In this document: positions 1-11,754 of the stretch, piece after piece
Position numbering within the stretch: position 1 is the stretch's first letter
Layout of the letters: every line of letters starts with the position of its first letter
Origin: Toxorhynchites rutilus septentrionalis
Lineage: Eukaryota > Arthropoda > Insecta > Diptera > Culicidae
Assembly: GCF_029784135.1 (NCBI RefSeq)
Contig: NC_073745.1
Coordinates: forward strand, 52,714,285-52,778,284
DNA length: 64,000 bases
Direction: 5' to 3'
Notes under the pieces: model-generated
The model's database searches: none
Told to the model about the DNA's origin: nothing
The model's input: only the letters and a program-made list of their open reading frames with translations
Position numbers and translations under genes: made by a program

Positions 1-1569
1 AATAAATCCTTTATCCTTCGGTTTCGGTTTTTCAAATTTAGTGGAGAAGTGTGAATCGACGTTCAGTGTAACTTCGCTGGCTTCGGACACGATGGACGAC
101 GCAAAATCAGAAAATGTGCGGAGATTTACGTTTGCAGCATTGCGTTTATGATGAACCCATTCTCGCTTCGTGGACGCTGGAAGTTTATCGACCAGTTCTT
201 GAATCAGAACCGGATTCACAAGATGGTCGTGCAACTCTGCTGCTTCCAGATGATCGCATAGCTCTTGTACCGCCATCCCGAATGGTATGAAGGTTTCTAG
301 TCGATCAGCTCTTGGTGCATCTGTTCTTCGGACCTTGGATAGCAGAGTATGGATAAGCTGTTCCGGCCGACCGTATAACATACGCAAGGTCTCAATCACT
401 TGAGGAACAGCTTTTGGAAGTAGAAGCCGACTACGTACCGAATCCAAAGCTGGTCCTCTTAAACATTCTTGGAGACGTACAAGGTTTTCTACCTCTGAGA
501 AGCCGCACGCATCCGTAGAGTTGACATAACTGCTGTAGAAAAGCGGCCACTCTTCAACCCGACCTGTGAACACGGGAAGTTTTTTCGTTAAAACTTGGCG
601 AGCAGCACGTTGAGCCTTGTTTGGCCCCGACCCATACGAAGTTAGTGTTCTTGTCGTCTGCGTTGGAATTGCGGGCGGTACTGGATTGAGCTCTTCGAAT
701 TCCTCCTCGTCGTTGTCTGCATCCCTCGTAGACGATGAACCGTCCTCACTTGGAACGTCTTGCTGTTCTGCCTGCGTTGTTCGCGTGAGTACTGGAATTT
801 TTGATAATTTCGGGTTACGTTTTGGTGTTTCCTGTAACTCAGGAACAGGTTGCGGATTGCTATTACTGGGTTCCGTCGTTTTATTTTCCGACTCAGAAGA
901 TCGCAGATCGCCTTTGAGTTTTGAGAATTCTTCGCGTAAGAGTTGTTGTTGACGTTGAAACTCAGCCTCTTCTTCCAACTGTTTCTGATACATCAGACGT
1001 TCGTGATGCAACTGTTTCTGTTTCAGCTCCCTTTGCTGATACAGTCTCTTCTGCATTAACTTCGCCTCCAGCTCGATCCGCTTCTCCTGAATTATTCTCT
1101 CTTCTGATAGTTGTTCTTCTTTCAACTTCATTTCATTCTCCAACCGTTTTAGCTTATCTCGTAGACGGTTCCCGGAATGTTCGAAACCACATTCGACTAT
1201 GTTTTCGCCTACCGTTTCTAATGTGTTCGTTGCCACTTCGTTCTGACCGATAAATTCTGCTCGCTCCGAGTTGTCTTGGTTATCAGATGGAACCGGAAAT
1301 TCCAGATTAGAATCTCTCTCGATGGGAGGCACTGCGCCTTTAGAGGTTTGATATTTACAAGGCTTTGAGGGCGCGGGAGCGTTCTGCTTATTCCCCCTTT
1401 TTGCTTGTTTATCCTTCTTGACAGCACACTTAGGACACTCGAAAGATCGATTTTCCACTCCCGGAGATTCTCCTACACATTCCATGTGATACCAGGCTTC
1501 GCATGCGTCGCAAGCCACCATTGGACGATTATCGGTTTTATTGCACTTCTCGCAAGCTTGATCCTCCAT
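1..1569 (-). CDS. BEL/Pao retrotransposon Gag, partial
   Basis: An uninterrupted frame runs from an ATG at 1567-1569 to the window edge, so 523 codons are visible and the rest lies outside. Residues 6-60 form a PHD-type zinc finger: CEKC, CDAC, then WYHMEC and CPKC, giving the Cys4-His-Cys3 spacing. Residues about 130-210 are a Glu/Lys/Gln-rich coiled coil. After a low-complexity acidic linker, residues about 330-480 resemble the DUF1759 region of BEL/Pao Gag proteins (KLPVFTGRVEEWPLFYSSY, then LQECLRGPALDSVRSRLL). An N-terminal PHD finger on Gag is known from insect BEL elements. No stop or frameshift is visible, so the copy may be fairly young. Protease, reverse transcriptase and integrase would lie to the left. 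Confidence 0.85.
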   Translation of the reverse strand, partial: MEDQACEKCNKTDNRPMVACDACEAWYHMECVGESPGVENRSFECPKCAVKKDKQAKRGNKQNAPAPSKPCKYQTSKGAVPPIERDSNLEFPVPSDNQDNSERAEFIGQNEVATNTLETVGENIVECGFEHSGNRLRDKLKRLENEMKLKEEQLSEERIIQEKRIELEAKLMQKRLYQQRELKQKQLHHERLMYQKQLEEEAEFQRQQQLLREEFSKLKGDLRSSESENKTTEPSNSNPQPVPELQETPKRNPKLSKIPVLTRTTQAEQQDVPSEDGSSSTRDADNDEEEFEELNPVPPAIPTQTTRTLTSYGSGPNKAQRAARQVLTKKLPVFTGRVEEWPLFYSSYVNSTDACGFSEVENLVRLQECLRGPALDSVRSRLLLPKAVPQVIETLRMLYGRPEQLIHTLLSKVRRTDAPRADRLETFIPFGMAVQELCDHLEAAELHDHLVNPVLIQELVDKLPASTKREWVHHKRNAANVNLRTFSDFASSIVSEASEVTLNVDSHFSTKFEKPKPKDKGFI

Positions 1570-3394
1570 CTCAAAAGTAAGGTTAGAAATAGTTCTTTTG
1601 AGAAATTGTTCGGAAAATCGGTTTAGTAAAACGTAGTTTTTGTAGCAGCACGTTTAATCCAGCTCAAACTAAAAATTCATCGTAGGTAATTACATTTTAT
1701 CAAAGAAATATATAATTATTTGACTTACAGAACTAGTTTTTTATCTATCTTGCACTGCAAACCGCGTGTGCAATCCCCGATGTAAATGTTGGAGTCCTAT
1801 ATCGAACAAATTCAGTAATATATTTATATATATTTTTAATATAAATATCTGCGGCTTACCGCTTTTATAAATTTATGTTTTCAAAACACTAATTAAAGTA
1901 CTGAATATTTTTTTAAATAGAAAATTCACGGTTCAAGTTTCAGAGTAATCAATTATCAGACTAAGCGTTCTACGAATATACTTTTTATGTCGCTTTGTCT
2001 TAACGTAGCTGTCAGTTTTTATATTGTTCGGGTTTTTTGACATTTTCGGGTGTCAATTTTAAATTTGTGCCCAGCGGTTTCAACACAAGCCGGTAGCTTA
2101 CATTCACGCTTCCGTGCCGTGAGGGAATCTGTTTTGCATCGTCCTCCCAGAACCTGAACCAGGGACGAGAACATGTTCCCGTGGCGCAGCTGAATCTGGT
2201 GAGCTTTGTTCGCAGAATACACGGAAGCTCATTAAACGATAGACATATTTAGCCGCACCCGGGGAAAATTCCGGACCGTGCAACGGGAAGTCGGTGCTCA
2301 GAGCAGCAGCAGCTCAACATCCAGGAAGCTTTCGGTTTCAATGCCAATTCGAGCATAACTCTGCTGCTGCTCTCGGGGTGTGTGTGTTCATATGGCATTA
2401 CCGAAGTGGATAATATTTTTGTACATAGCCCCCACATCTCAACTCGCAGGATCAGAACAGCATTGTTGTTACCTAGCACAGGCAAATAGTTCGGAATTTG
2501 TACGAATTGTACCGGTATTGTCTGTTCTGTGTGTGAGAACAGCAGGGACTTCCGGGAGCGATTTCTGTTGTTTTAAATCCTTGTGAAAAATTGGGGTTGC
2601 GATCTGGTGCATTTTTTCACAATTCGAATTTTGGAATGTTAAATAAGCATACAAATGGAGAGACGGAAATCAACTGTATGCAACTGAATCTACAGAATGA
2701 TTTAAAGAAATACTGTGCAAAACATCATCAAAATATACATTTTTTGAATTGTCAATTGTGAGCCTTCAGATTAAATTATAGAGAGGCGGGGATAGGCGAT
2801 AGCAACGTGATGCGAAAATACAAAAACGCTCTTCACCAGACGGCATTAAGATCGATGCGGTACATCAACCGAACAAAATTGTATCGTTGTATGCGTTGGA
2901 TCGATAAGACGAGGTTCTCTGGTGGAAACGTGCATCTGGAGTCGCAACTTGCAAGTCCCCAGCGGAAAATCTTTTGGATGAATATTACAATTTAGATAGA
3001 ATTTTGATGATCCTAAATAAATAAACAAATGAGATAAAAAAAATATTCTGCCAAGTGATAAGTGCCTGAAACCGTTACATGCAAGCTCGAATTGTACGTA
3101 ATAACGTTACACAACGGCCGCATTGTATTGAATATAGTTCAATGGGATACATGTTTTTCTCGTTAAATTGATTACTTGTAAAATTATATTCACTGTTATT
3201 CACCATATATCGCAATAAACGTTTTGCGTAACATGCGTTTGAAGTATCTTAATATTTCGTTACATGCCTGTTTTTCAGTTTCGTAGAGTGGTTCCTCTAT
3301 ACAGTAGTCCTACGTCAAACCCATATTGGATTGATTGGATTGGATTAGTTAGAATAGTCCTAGACATAACGAAAGTAATTTAAAAACTAGAAGG
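1570..3394. other. AT-rich stretch upstream of the BEL Gag; no gene seen
   Basis: The first few hundred bases should hold the leader and 5' LTR of the minus-strand BEL element, but with only one copy in view I cannot fix LTR ends. From about 2000 to 2600 the base composition is more balanced and no repeat is recognised. The short frames here lack codon bias or domain resemblance. Confidence 0.4.
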
Positions 3395-3443
3395 GGGTTC
3401 TATCTGTGATATAACCGCAAGGTGGACATAGAACTAACGATGG
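3395..3443 (+). repeat. Hairpin-palindrome terminal module, isolated copy
   Basis: This is a diverged copy of the shared left terminus of the modular elements: GGGTTC, a short inverted repeat TATC/GATA, AACCGCAAGG, then a decayed form of GACGTAGGACTA. A half palindrome (AGTCCTACGTCAA) lies nearby at about 3307-3320. No body could be assigned between them. Confidence 0.6.
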
Positions 3444-3452
3444 ACTTAGTAA

Positions 3453-3704
3453 TTGTGAATAACCGAGCTCCGTGGGGTATACTATCTTGCCCCTGTACTC
3501 GATAACACATCATATTTCTGCTGCGGCTGGAATGAGAAAGAGGCCGATTTCCTGTGTGATGTGTTCACATCAGCTGTCAAGCCGAGCTCAAGGTTTACTC
3601 GTCAGGTTGCTGTGATCGGGGTATGTACGAATTGTGGGATGAGCGAAAAAGGTGAGACAATTATAGCTGGCAGTGGTGTCAATGTGCATTCTGCAATCCA
3701 AACA
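3453..3704. mobile_element. LTR-like repeat, copy 1 (TGT...ACA)
   Basis: A 252-bp sequence begins TGTGAATAACCGAGC and ends in ACA. It matches 7195-7706 end to end once the 256-bp MITE and its 8-bp duplication are removed from the second copy. The TG...CA ends and the primer-binding-site-like sequence beside copy 2 point to an LTR. No target duplication flanks copy 1, so it is a solo LTR that lost its duplication or a fragment. Confidence 0.6.
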
Positions 3705-5276
3705 TCCACCCCCTCTCAAAAAAAAATAAATCTGGGGAATAAATGGAAGAAAGCCAGCAAGCGAACACCTGGACCAAGGCGCTTATATCAATGTATAACA
3801 GGTGAAGCAACATCATCACTTCAATAAGAAGGGGATTACGGTTTGTGGAGCGGGGGTTGTTTGTTTTGTTATTGCTAAGATATGCTATTTTTGCCTTTTT
3901 ACATGCGAGAGTGTGGAAATGAGAATGAAATACTACAAAATCATCCCTTCTATTTCACATAAATTCGCAAAAACCGAACATAGTAGGCATCGTTCGAATA
4001 AGCGTCGTAGCAGTTTGTAGAGAGCCGCCGGCAGCGTTCTGTTGCTGTTTGTAAACAATACCGACAGCAATTCCAATATGGCTGAAAGTGCATTTCATAT
4101 AATTGTTTCACCTGGTACATATAGAGGCGCCTTGACCTGGACGAAGTTCGACATCGAACCTCACCACGAATCCGTGTGAAACCACGCGAATCCACGAATC
4201 CACGAATCCACGGGAATCTTCGAATCAACGCGAATCTAAGAGTACCAGGTACGTGCTAAACTCTCTCTCTCATCAACGGGCCCAGCTTAAATAAAATATA
4301 AAATTAACCCCCTCTACGAGTTGTCTATCCTCCTTTCTCAGAACCAGTCCACATTGGAAAAGGTGATTCTAGGTTTCCGTTGCGAGAAAATACGGGTCGA
4401 AGAGTCCTCCCGAGGTCGGTGGCCGACCCTGAGAGATTATATTAAAAAAAGAGGTGAGCTAAGCTGGGCAGGTTTCGCGGTGTAAGCCGCGAGAAACTTT
4501 CACACTGACAGCATTTTATTTTACTTCATTTTCTTCACGCATTAGTTTTCAACTAGCAATAATCGCACCTCGGATGTACCTCATTGGTTACGATATCGCC
4601 ACTGCGCAAAGCTTTTCTGCACGCATAACATTGACGTAATTCTTCTACCGCATAATTCTAAATTAGTTGGTTTCAAGATACCATTTCGCTGTTCCATCAT
4701 GGTATACTTACGAGGGTCGAACCACGATTCTACTTTCACCCGAGCCTGACGTACACGAATCATCGTATCTAGGTCGAACACGACAGACGAGCTCATGGTC
4801 TGCAATCTTCCCACTTTTTAACCCGTAATTTAGATTCCTTGTAGCTCCTATTCCATCGATATGAACAATTCTGGGGAACTCTGTTTTTTTCCGCAATTTT
4901 TGTTAGTGTACGGTCAATCAAAATACATCTTCAAGCATTCTTCAGTCTTCTCCGGTCTCCGTTAATAGTTGCTTTCAATTCTAAGCTTCCACGACCCGGT
5001 TTATGGTGGTTTGCATTTGCTTCATCCGCTCGTATTATTCGCGATAATCGTTCCGCATCGCCGATATCTTTACACCCTTATATGTGCTTAATCCTCGATA
5101 CCGCGGCTGTCATTCTAACTGCATCCCAAATCGCACCGCCCATTTCTGTTCCTTCGTGGTCCGTTTCGATCGATAGAATCTCAATGATTTTTTTTTCGAG
5201 TCACTTTGAATTTCGGGAACGCGAACCTATTTTACACGGAACAAATTTCAATCTAGTGTTTTTATCATTTCAATTC
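3705..5276. other. Unassigned repeat-derived sequence
   Basis: No gene is recognised. A short piece near 4555-4615 is shared with 41040-41105, so at least part of this stretch is repetitive. A 77-codon minus frame (4581-4814) has an ordinary amino-acid mix but no family I can name; it could be the start of a retrotransposon ORF. Confidence 0.35.
4158..4236. repeat. Minisatellite with CACGAATC core
   Basis: The core CGAATCCA / CGCGAATC recurs about eight times with small spacing changes. It produces an Arg/Ile-rich frame on the minus strand that should not be read as a gene. Confidence 0.6.
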
Positions 5277-5365
5277 CAATTCAACTTAGCGCGGTCGTCT
5301 CGGTCCGCTTTCAATTGAATCTGGCGCGATCATCTCGATCTGCTTTCAATTGAACCTAGCGCTCA
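5277..5365. repeat. Short tandem repeat, about 40-bp unit
   Basis: TTCAATTGAATCTGGCGCG and its variants repeat about two and a half times, each followed by a TCTCG-TCTGC segment. Confidence 0.6.
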
Positions 5366-5580
5366 TCAAGAGCCGCTTCCTTTCTTATACAACACGGAAA
5401 AAAATTCATCACTTCCATCTACCGTGTGACACGTGGGAGTCACACAATCCGTAAATCCAACAAGCAAATTAAAAAAAGTCAAAGGAGGGTTGTGTCCAAG
5501 ACACGACCGCATAGTTGACGTAGGATTTCGTTAGGCTTTATGTTGATTTTGGATATGTTTTGAGAATTACATCGTTAAAC

Positions 5581-5615
5581 TCTTTGATAATGATTTGGTG
5601 GCCCTGAATAGGGCC
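5581..5615 (-). promoter_or_regulatory. Histone-type mRNA 3' stem-loop and downstream element
   Basis: On the minus strand GGCCCT-ATTC-AGGGCC forms a perfect 6-bp stem with a 4-base loop (5615 to 5600). It is followed by ACCA and, 11 bases past the stem, by TATCAAAGA, which resembles the purine-rich histone downstream element bound by U7 snRNA. This is the metazoan replication-dependent histone 3'-end signal. No histone coding frame is recognisable just upstream, so the 3' end stands alone inside the mobile element. Confidence 0.7.
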
Positions 5616-6410
5616 GTTTTGTTTGGTTGTTGGGTATTGTATGTTCACTCCACCAGTGTTTACCGAGTGATGATGACAGAAGGACGGTAAACAGTCGTTG
5701 TATGGTGCGTATCAGATAAAAGATACCGAAGTGGAACGAGATATGATGAAAACCGCCCTCTGTGATTTCAGACGAGATGCCTCCTGTGTTATGTATAGAT
5801 GAAATGAAGAAAAAAAATACTCACCAATGTAATGTAAGATAATTACCAATACCCAACACAATTATCATTTTTTTCTCATCAATAAAAACATGTTACTTTG
5901 ATATAGAGAAAACATATTTGAAATGGAAGGGTAATTTTCTTTTATAATTTTTACTTCTTGAGTGTTTATTCAACCCAATGCGAATTTTAATTGGACTAAC
6001 AACACCTAATACTATATGTAGAGCATATAGGAAATCTCTTTTTCTAATATTTCTTCACTTATTCAATTTATCTCGCCGTATAAACATTCCCTGGGTGAAA
6101 ATGAACACAACCAAAAAGACAGCTTAAACCAAACGACCCGTTCTCGAGCGGGAACACACCTCGGTTTTTATTTATGAAAATTGAAAAAAAATCCTTTCAT
6201 ATATGAAGTCGTTTTTAACAGAACTGCTACCATATACAATTTTACACTTACACTTGTGCTAAATTTTTCACAATACACGATCGGTCATTGATATGAAATT
6301 TCACGAAGCAACCAACATTTAATTTCCAAATTTAAATTTTATTTGTTAGAATTAATCGTACAACTCACCTTAATCGCAATATAGAAATGCCCTCGACTGG
6401 CATATAGTTA

Positions 6411-6628
6411 CAATGTCGATTTCCCCCAGGCAGTTTGGTTTTGATGTCTCTGTTAGGGAACACTTTTAGGTCGGAACAAGAGCTCCCCCTACTTTAATGT
6501 ATTTGCAATGTCGATTTCCCCCAGGCAGCTTGGTTTTGATGTCTCTGTTAGGGAATACATTTCGGCAGGAGCGAAAGCTCCCCCTACTTTCAGGTATTTT
6601 CAATGCCGATTTCACCCAGGCAGCTTCA
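6411..6628. repeat. Tandem 95-bp modules with CCCCCAGGCA core
   Basis: Units start at 6411, 6506 and 6601 with CAATGTCGATTTC, then CCCAGGCAG, then GATGTCTCTGTTAGGGAA. The third unit is partial. Diverged relatives occur at 24240-24420, 41363-41800, 47640-48180 and about 52720, always inside modular elements. Confidence 0.75.
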
Positions 6629-6812
6629 TATATATAAAAAATTATAAAAAATTGTTATGGAGTGCCGAAATCGATTGACGCAAAAACTTTATCAATCCAT
6701 CATAAAATGACTGAGCAATAAGCGGTTGAAATTGGACAATTTTGCACGATGTGTTCGATTTTCGGTTTTCGATTTGTACCCCAATATGTTCCCGAAAGAC
6801 GAGGTCCTACGT

Positions 6813-7075
6813 CAAAACAGTACATTTTTTGTGTCGCAAACAAAAATTACTCACACATATAAAATAGCGTGTAGTGTTGTGTTCAGAAACTCTATAAAAC
6901 TAGTGAATTTTATTGATATAATCCCGTTTTTATATATTTCCTTTTTTCATAAAATTGAACTCGGAGACAAAATGAACCAAAATGTTCTTGAAAATTCCAC
7001 ACAAAATGCACGCCATTTACTAATGCTAACCCGAGGACCTTCATAGCATACCTGTTAACTGGCTAAGTTCGTTGG
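6813..7075. repeat. Dispersed repeat, partner at 37376-37620
   Basis: Both copies share ATTACTCACAC, a TTGAACTCGGAGACAAA segment and the ending AGCATACCTGTTAACTG. Open frames differ between copies, so no conserved coding is seen. Confidence 0.65.
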
Positions 7076-7174
7076 GCCCGGACGACAATGTTGTTTCACT
7101 TTCATGAATTTTATTGCTCGAAACATTTTCAAACACTCATTTCACTATCTCCCCACGCACAACCGAAAATTTCA

Positions 7175-7194
7175 GCTCCTGGCAGGATCGCCAA
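7175..7194 (-). other. Candidate tRNA primer-binding site
   Basis: TGGCGATCCTGCC lies one base inside the ACA end of the LTR. This is the expected place for the tRNA primer of reverse transcription, and TGGCG starts are common in insect LTR elements. The tRNA species is not determined. Confidence 0.45.
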
Positions 7195-7246
7195 TGTGAA
7201 TAACCGAGCTCCGTGGGGTATACAATCTTGCCCCGGTACTCGATAA

Positions 7247-7502
7247 CAAGGCGCGTAGAAGTATATACTAAGGTGGGCCAACTTGCTAAAACCACTCTTC
7301 AGCCATCTTAGAAGTCTACTGTGTTTTGTTTGTAAACAAAACACAATACGCTATTGCCGAAGCTCGCTCGTGATCAGTCTGTCTCTTTCACGCTACAAGC
7401 AAATAATTCCCCTTCTACTTTCTTCCGTGCTGTTTTCATATACCGCTCCCCTAACCAACTTAGTGACGAAACGGCCTCACCTAGTACCATAGACCCGTCT
7501 TG
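7247..7502. mobile_element. 256-bp MITE with 8-bp target duplication
   Basis: The ends are CAAGGCGCGTAGAAGTATA and, inverted, CAAGACGGGTCTATGGTA, an imperfect terminal repeat of about 30 bp. CTCGATAA is repeated exactly on both sides (7239-7246 and 7503-7510). The uninterrupted LTR at 3453 shows the empty site, which proves the insertion. An 8-bp duplication fits hAT or P-type elements; the TIR does not let me choose. Confidence 0.8.
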
Positions 7503-7706
7503 CTCGATAACACATCATACCTCTGCTGCGACTGGAATGAGAAAGAGGCCGATTTCCTGTGTGATGTGTTCACATCAGCTGTCAGGCCGAGCTCTCTAGG
7601 TCGTCAGGTCAGGTTGATCGGGGTATGTACGAATTGTGGGATGAGCGAATAAGGTGAGACAGTTATAGCTGGCAGTGATGTCAATGTGCATTCTGGAATC
7701 CACACA

Positions 7707-8165
7707 GTAATCAATAAGTTACAGGCATATAACTCTTAGGCATTCCATTTTACGAATATTGTGATTATTATACCACCTCGTTGAGCCGGAAAAGTATTAT
7801 TTTCGCGAATACCCCCTTCCCAAGCTCCGACAATTGGAATCATCGGTCGATAGACAATGCGGCTCCGTTTAGTCCGGCTGCAGCAAAGAAATGGAATTGG
7901 GAGAGAAGGGCATAATGCATAGGCGTATGAGCGTGACCATCCCTATTTCACATCGCAATAACAACTCAGTTCAATAGTCTGTTTTCAACACTATTTTTGA
8001 GCTACTGAACGAGTTTTCGGGGCAATAATTAACAATCATATAAATTTTTTACATTCTGTCTTGCGAATGAAGCGATTATCATACCATCCCATTCTGCCGG
8101 CAAAGAGTATTAACGTTCCGAACCTTGCACTCCAGGCGTCACGCCCTCGTCTTCGAATCTTTTAA
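7707..8165. other. No gene or known repeat seen
   Basis: Mixed-composition sequence between the LTR and the hAT element. I recognise nothing in it. Confidence 0.4.
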
Positions 8166-8173
8166 CTTACATC

Positions 8174-9561
8174 CAGGGTTGCCAACTATTATTTTAAAAA
8201 ATCAGGGAGAGTGAAAATAAAAATCAGGAGAAATCAGGATAGCTCATATTGTGTTGTCCGAAATATTTGAAGCGATTTTTTGAAACACAAACGCATGATT
8301 TCTATAGGCAAACATACATTTATTCAATTTTCTATGCACAGTTTTTTTTTTAAATTAAAGAAAGATAATTTCTATGCTGTCCATAGTGTCGAAGTACGTG
8401 TGCTTGAGGGGATTTCGCAGGGACCATAACCAGTGATAATCTGATGGTGCAATATCCGTTTAGTTCAGCTGGTGCGTTTTATTTTTTTTCCAAAATATAT
8501 ATTTTTATCAAGGCTCATATGGCGTTAGCCTGACGGGGCCGGGAGTTCAATATTTTGACAGTTTTTCTTATTATCTATGTTAGTAATATGTAACCGATTA
8601 CTCGCGGTCGGCTCGAGGTTAGTATTACAAGTATTCTGGTAATTGGGATGTTGCTGTCTCCAAAGCTCTGTACGTGTGCCCGACACGGGATACTTCCTAT
8701 TGGGATGCAGCTGACCATTAATCAGCAACGCCCCCTAGTCTGTACCCCATATCTAGCGTGGTGCGTCTTCTCGACTCGAGGAATCCAGGATAGATTGATC
8801 ACTAGGTGCGTTAGGTGCGTTAGCACATTCCAAAATGTCAAATTGTCGTGTTGTCAAAGAGACATGAAGTTTGACGTTTCTCTGATGGAACACGACGGCT
8901 GTCATATTGCACTAATTCTGGAAGTTTTTTCAATTTGTTGCGAGCAATAGTTGTGGGAATTTATCGACTGTTTGCTTAGTAAAAGCTCATAATGGAGCTT
9001 CGACAATAATGAATAAGTTCAGCTTAGAAATTAATTTCGAAAGGTGATGCTAATGATGATGAGTTTTTGTGGAAATATCAGGAAATCTATAGACAAAGTT
9101 GTAAAGCAAGAACTAGGACTACGTGCTTTAAATATTCAAAAAACAACAAGTAATTATTTTCATTCAAAATATAACGATTTGAAACTGCCTTTGGGTGTGC
9201 TAATCTGATAGACAATCTTTCTTTCCGGTCAACTTGAGGCTTCAATAATTATCGACATTGTATCTTCGATAAAGAGAATCGCTTCGGAAAATATAGATAA
9301 CAAACAAAAAAAAAGATTGAACAAGTGCGTACTGGAGAGCTTTTTTATGTAGGTTACTATGACTATTCCCATTTCCAACCTGGAAAACTTCGTATATTTA
9401 TTACGGATAATTTTCATTCTAAGGAAGTAAAAAGTACAAAATCAGGATGAAAAGTACAAAATCAGGATCATTTAAGAAAAATCAGGCAAAATTGATTGTT
9501 TGTCAGGATTTCAGGGAACGTGTCCAAAAGTCTGGGAAATCCTGAAAAATCAGGATCTCTG
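8174..9561. mobile_element. Non-autonomous hAT-like element, 1.39 kb
   Basis: The element starts CAGGGTTGCCAAC and ends GGATCTCTG (inverted CAGAGATCC). Perfect 8-bp duplications CTTACATC lie at 8166-8173 and 9562-9569. CAG ends with an 8-bp duplication are the hAT signature. Subterminal AAATCAGG motifs recur many times at both ends. The interior has no hAT transposase; a GC-richer block at about 8520-8830 looks foreign to the rest and may be a captured or nested sequence. Confidence 0.8.
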
Positions 9562-9569
9562 CTTACATC

Positions 9570-11754
9570 CCGGTACAGAAATGAAAGAAATGAAAGTCAA
9601 TATATGTTGTTGCTATAAATATTTTACAGATTTTTTATTTGATGATGATGAATTTAGTGATACATATCTATCATAAGCGAAGGAATGAAACAAATCTTGG
9701 GATCTTGGATAAGCATAAAGGTCGAAACTCTTTCATTCGTTATTAATCTACACTTATAATGTAATTACCGAACATACTCCAACGGTTACATTTTCATACC
9801 TGCTAACAACAAATTGGCATTTCGTAGAATACCGACAGACTATCATTTGCTTTCATTAGATGAAAAAACATTGCAACAAAATTGTGTCGTCTAGCGCCGC
9901 AATCCAAACATCATACGATGCTTCGATGTTCGAATCGAATCGAAGTTTTTTGCATAGTGCCACGGAGGTAGCAGTGTTCACGCTAATATCGCTCCTAGGT
10001 ATTATGCTAAATCTCTATCCACACACTCCATCCTGGCTGCCACGTATAGAGCACTGTATCTGTGATCTATCGCTTCGTACCTCTCGAACGAAAGCAGATC
10101 CTAGTGCAGATCTCTCTCTCTCTCTCTTTCTGCCTCTATCAGTCCTCCTCCAACAAGTTTACCAATTCTGATTGCTGTTAGTGTGCACTTTGCTGCCTGT
10201 TTGCGCTTGGGACAAGCTTGAGTAGATGCAATTTGTGATTGATTGCCATGGCATGAACTGCGTGGCTGCTGAAATTTCGCAATTCGATTCCTGACTAAGG
10301 TCGAGTGATCTGCAAAACCTTTAAATGGTGCACCTATAAACATTAAACATTATGAATGTTTGAGTAAATAGTCGATTTAGTCCCGAAATACGAATGATAA
10401 ATCAACTAAACAGTGCTGCTGTACAGGAGGAAAATGATAAATAATACGAGTAATTAGTCAACAGATAAAACGTTTGATAGGGTTACCCAAGCTTGCCAAT
10501 ACAACATATAATTTCCCGTGCATCTATATCCCATAAAACATATTAAAGTCATTGCCTTTAATGAGAAAAGCACCATTCAAACAGTCTATATCGATTGAAT
10601 ATGCTCATGGAAACGTGCGACCCGAACGTATCCATTCCAGGAAGACAATGAATTATCAAATTTCAATTTACGAAAATTATCTTAGGAAAATTTATACCAC
10701 AGCATAACCCAGCCCTGTGCTCTGAGGGGCCTCGCATCTTAGCTCCTCCTGACCTAGCGCCCCGTTGCATTCCTCGTGAGAGCCATTATTTTCACTTTCA
10801 GCATCGCGCACCGCGTTTAGATAGAGGGGCAAATGTAGGTAACAAACTCACACTCGGCTCGATAAGTCGGGGCAGGAAAGGGAAGGTGCAGATAATTGCC
10901 ATATTATTACGATTTATGTATCATATGATTACCGCGCGCAAGAGTTCAGTTTCCTACCGACGTACGGAGGGCCCATTTAGGAAGCCCTAGACGGGGGACC
11001 CTGGCCAACCGACAAGCCAGCCAGTCAGCCAACCAGGCCTTAAGTTAGTCGGTTCGTTCTCCGTGAAACTGTCACACGTGGTGGGGAAACAAGTTCCGCT
11101 GTCTGGTCAAATTAGGTCCCTTGCTGTGGTAAATACCACCGAGCCCTACCGAGGGGTAGTTTTCATTCACATGACAAGTGCAGCCGGGGCCCACTTTCAT
11201 AATCAACAAGAAATGAAGTGAAAATTGCGCAAAACCCTGCGATGCATTCCAGTTCCATTGATTTGTTTTACGAATTATTACCTCATTAAAAGCGCATATG
11301 AGCACGACAAAAAAGTGCGCCGCATTGGGTGGGAAAATCAGCCCGTTTGAAATTCGTCTCGGCCGGGTGACGAGGTGTTCTTCCTGGGAACCTCCCCCGA
11401 AGTGTAAGCTTAATCGATGCAGCAAACGGAAGCTTTGATTTACCTATTAATTAATATACGGTTGGATTTCAGTCTACGGTTTCAGTGCAGTGACTCGAAG
11501 CGATAAGGGGTGTTTCCGGGAGATGCAAAGCGTAAGGAGGGATTTTACAAGCGCCAACTCCATGGCGGATGGCGGAAGCATCGCATGGTTTGTCGTTGTT
11601 GTGGTCAGCGAAGTGATAGAAATTGGTTTCGGTAGTGGGTCACCGGTTTGATATTGGCTAGGTCAGTGCGCGGTTTGGATGTTATCTAATTGCGATCACA
11701 AGACTGTGTTCATTCCCGATTTCCAAGATATTTATTCAGTGGAATAGGAAGGTA
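9570..11754. other. Largely unique non-coding sequence
   Basis: No repeat copies or recognisable coding frames were found. A (CT)n tract lies at 10111-10130. From about 10700 to 11650 the sequence is GC-richer and shares nothing with the other repeats, which is the profile of ordinary intergenic or intronic DNA. Overlapping short frames on both strands lack domain resemblance. Confidence 0.4.

Larger units (their letters stand above)
5487..6812 (+). mobile_element. Modular element, body B, complete copy
   Basis: The left end is the shared hairpin (GGTTGTGTC / CAA / GACACGACC, 5488-5508) followed by CGCA and TTGACGTAGGAT. The right end is CGAAAGACGAGGTCCTACGTC followed by A's at about 6792-6812, a variant of the shared palindrome. 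The body is shared with 28810-29429 and 52443-53303. It holds a histone-type 3' stem-loop on the minus strand near the hairpin, and 95-bp tandem modules near the other end. No transposase or reverse transcriptase is encoded. The class of element is unknown to me. Confidence 0.65.
7076..7706 (-). mobile_element. LTR-retrotransposon 5' end: LTR copy 2 plus leader
   Basis: The 7195-7706 segment is the same LTR as 3453-3704, split by a MITE. On the minus strand the LTR ends in ACA and is followed at once by TTGGCGATCCTGCCAGGAGC, which looks like a primer-binding site. So 7076-7194 is probably leader sequence of a minus-oriented element that is broken where the 6813-7075 repeat begins. No gag is visible. 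The LTR family is not one I can name. Confidence 0.55.

Noticed and set aside
617..1427. Several frames of 69-111 codons within 617-1427
   Set aside because: All lie in other frames of, or antisense to, the BEL gag frame that is open across the whole interval.
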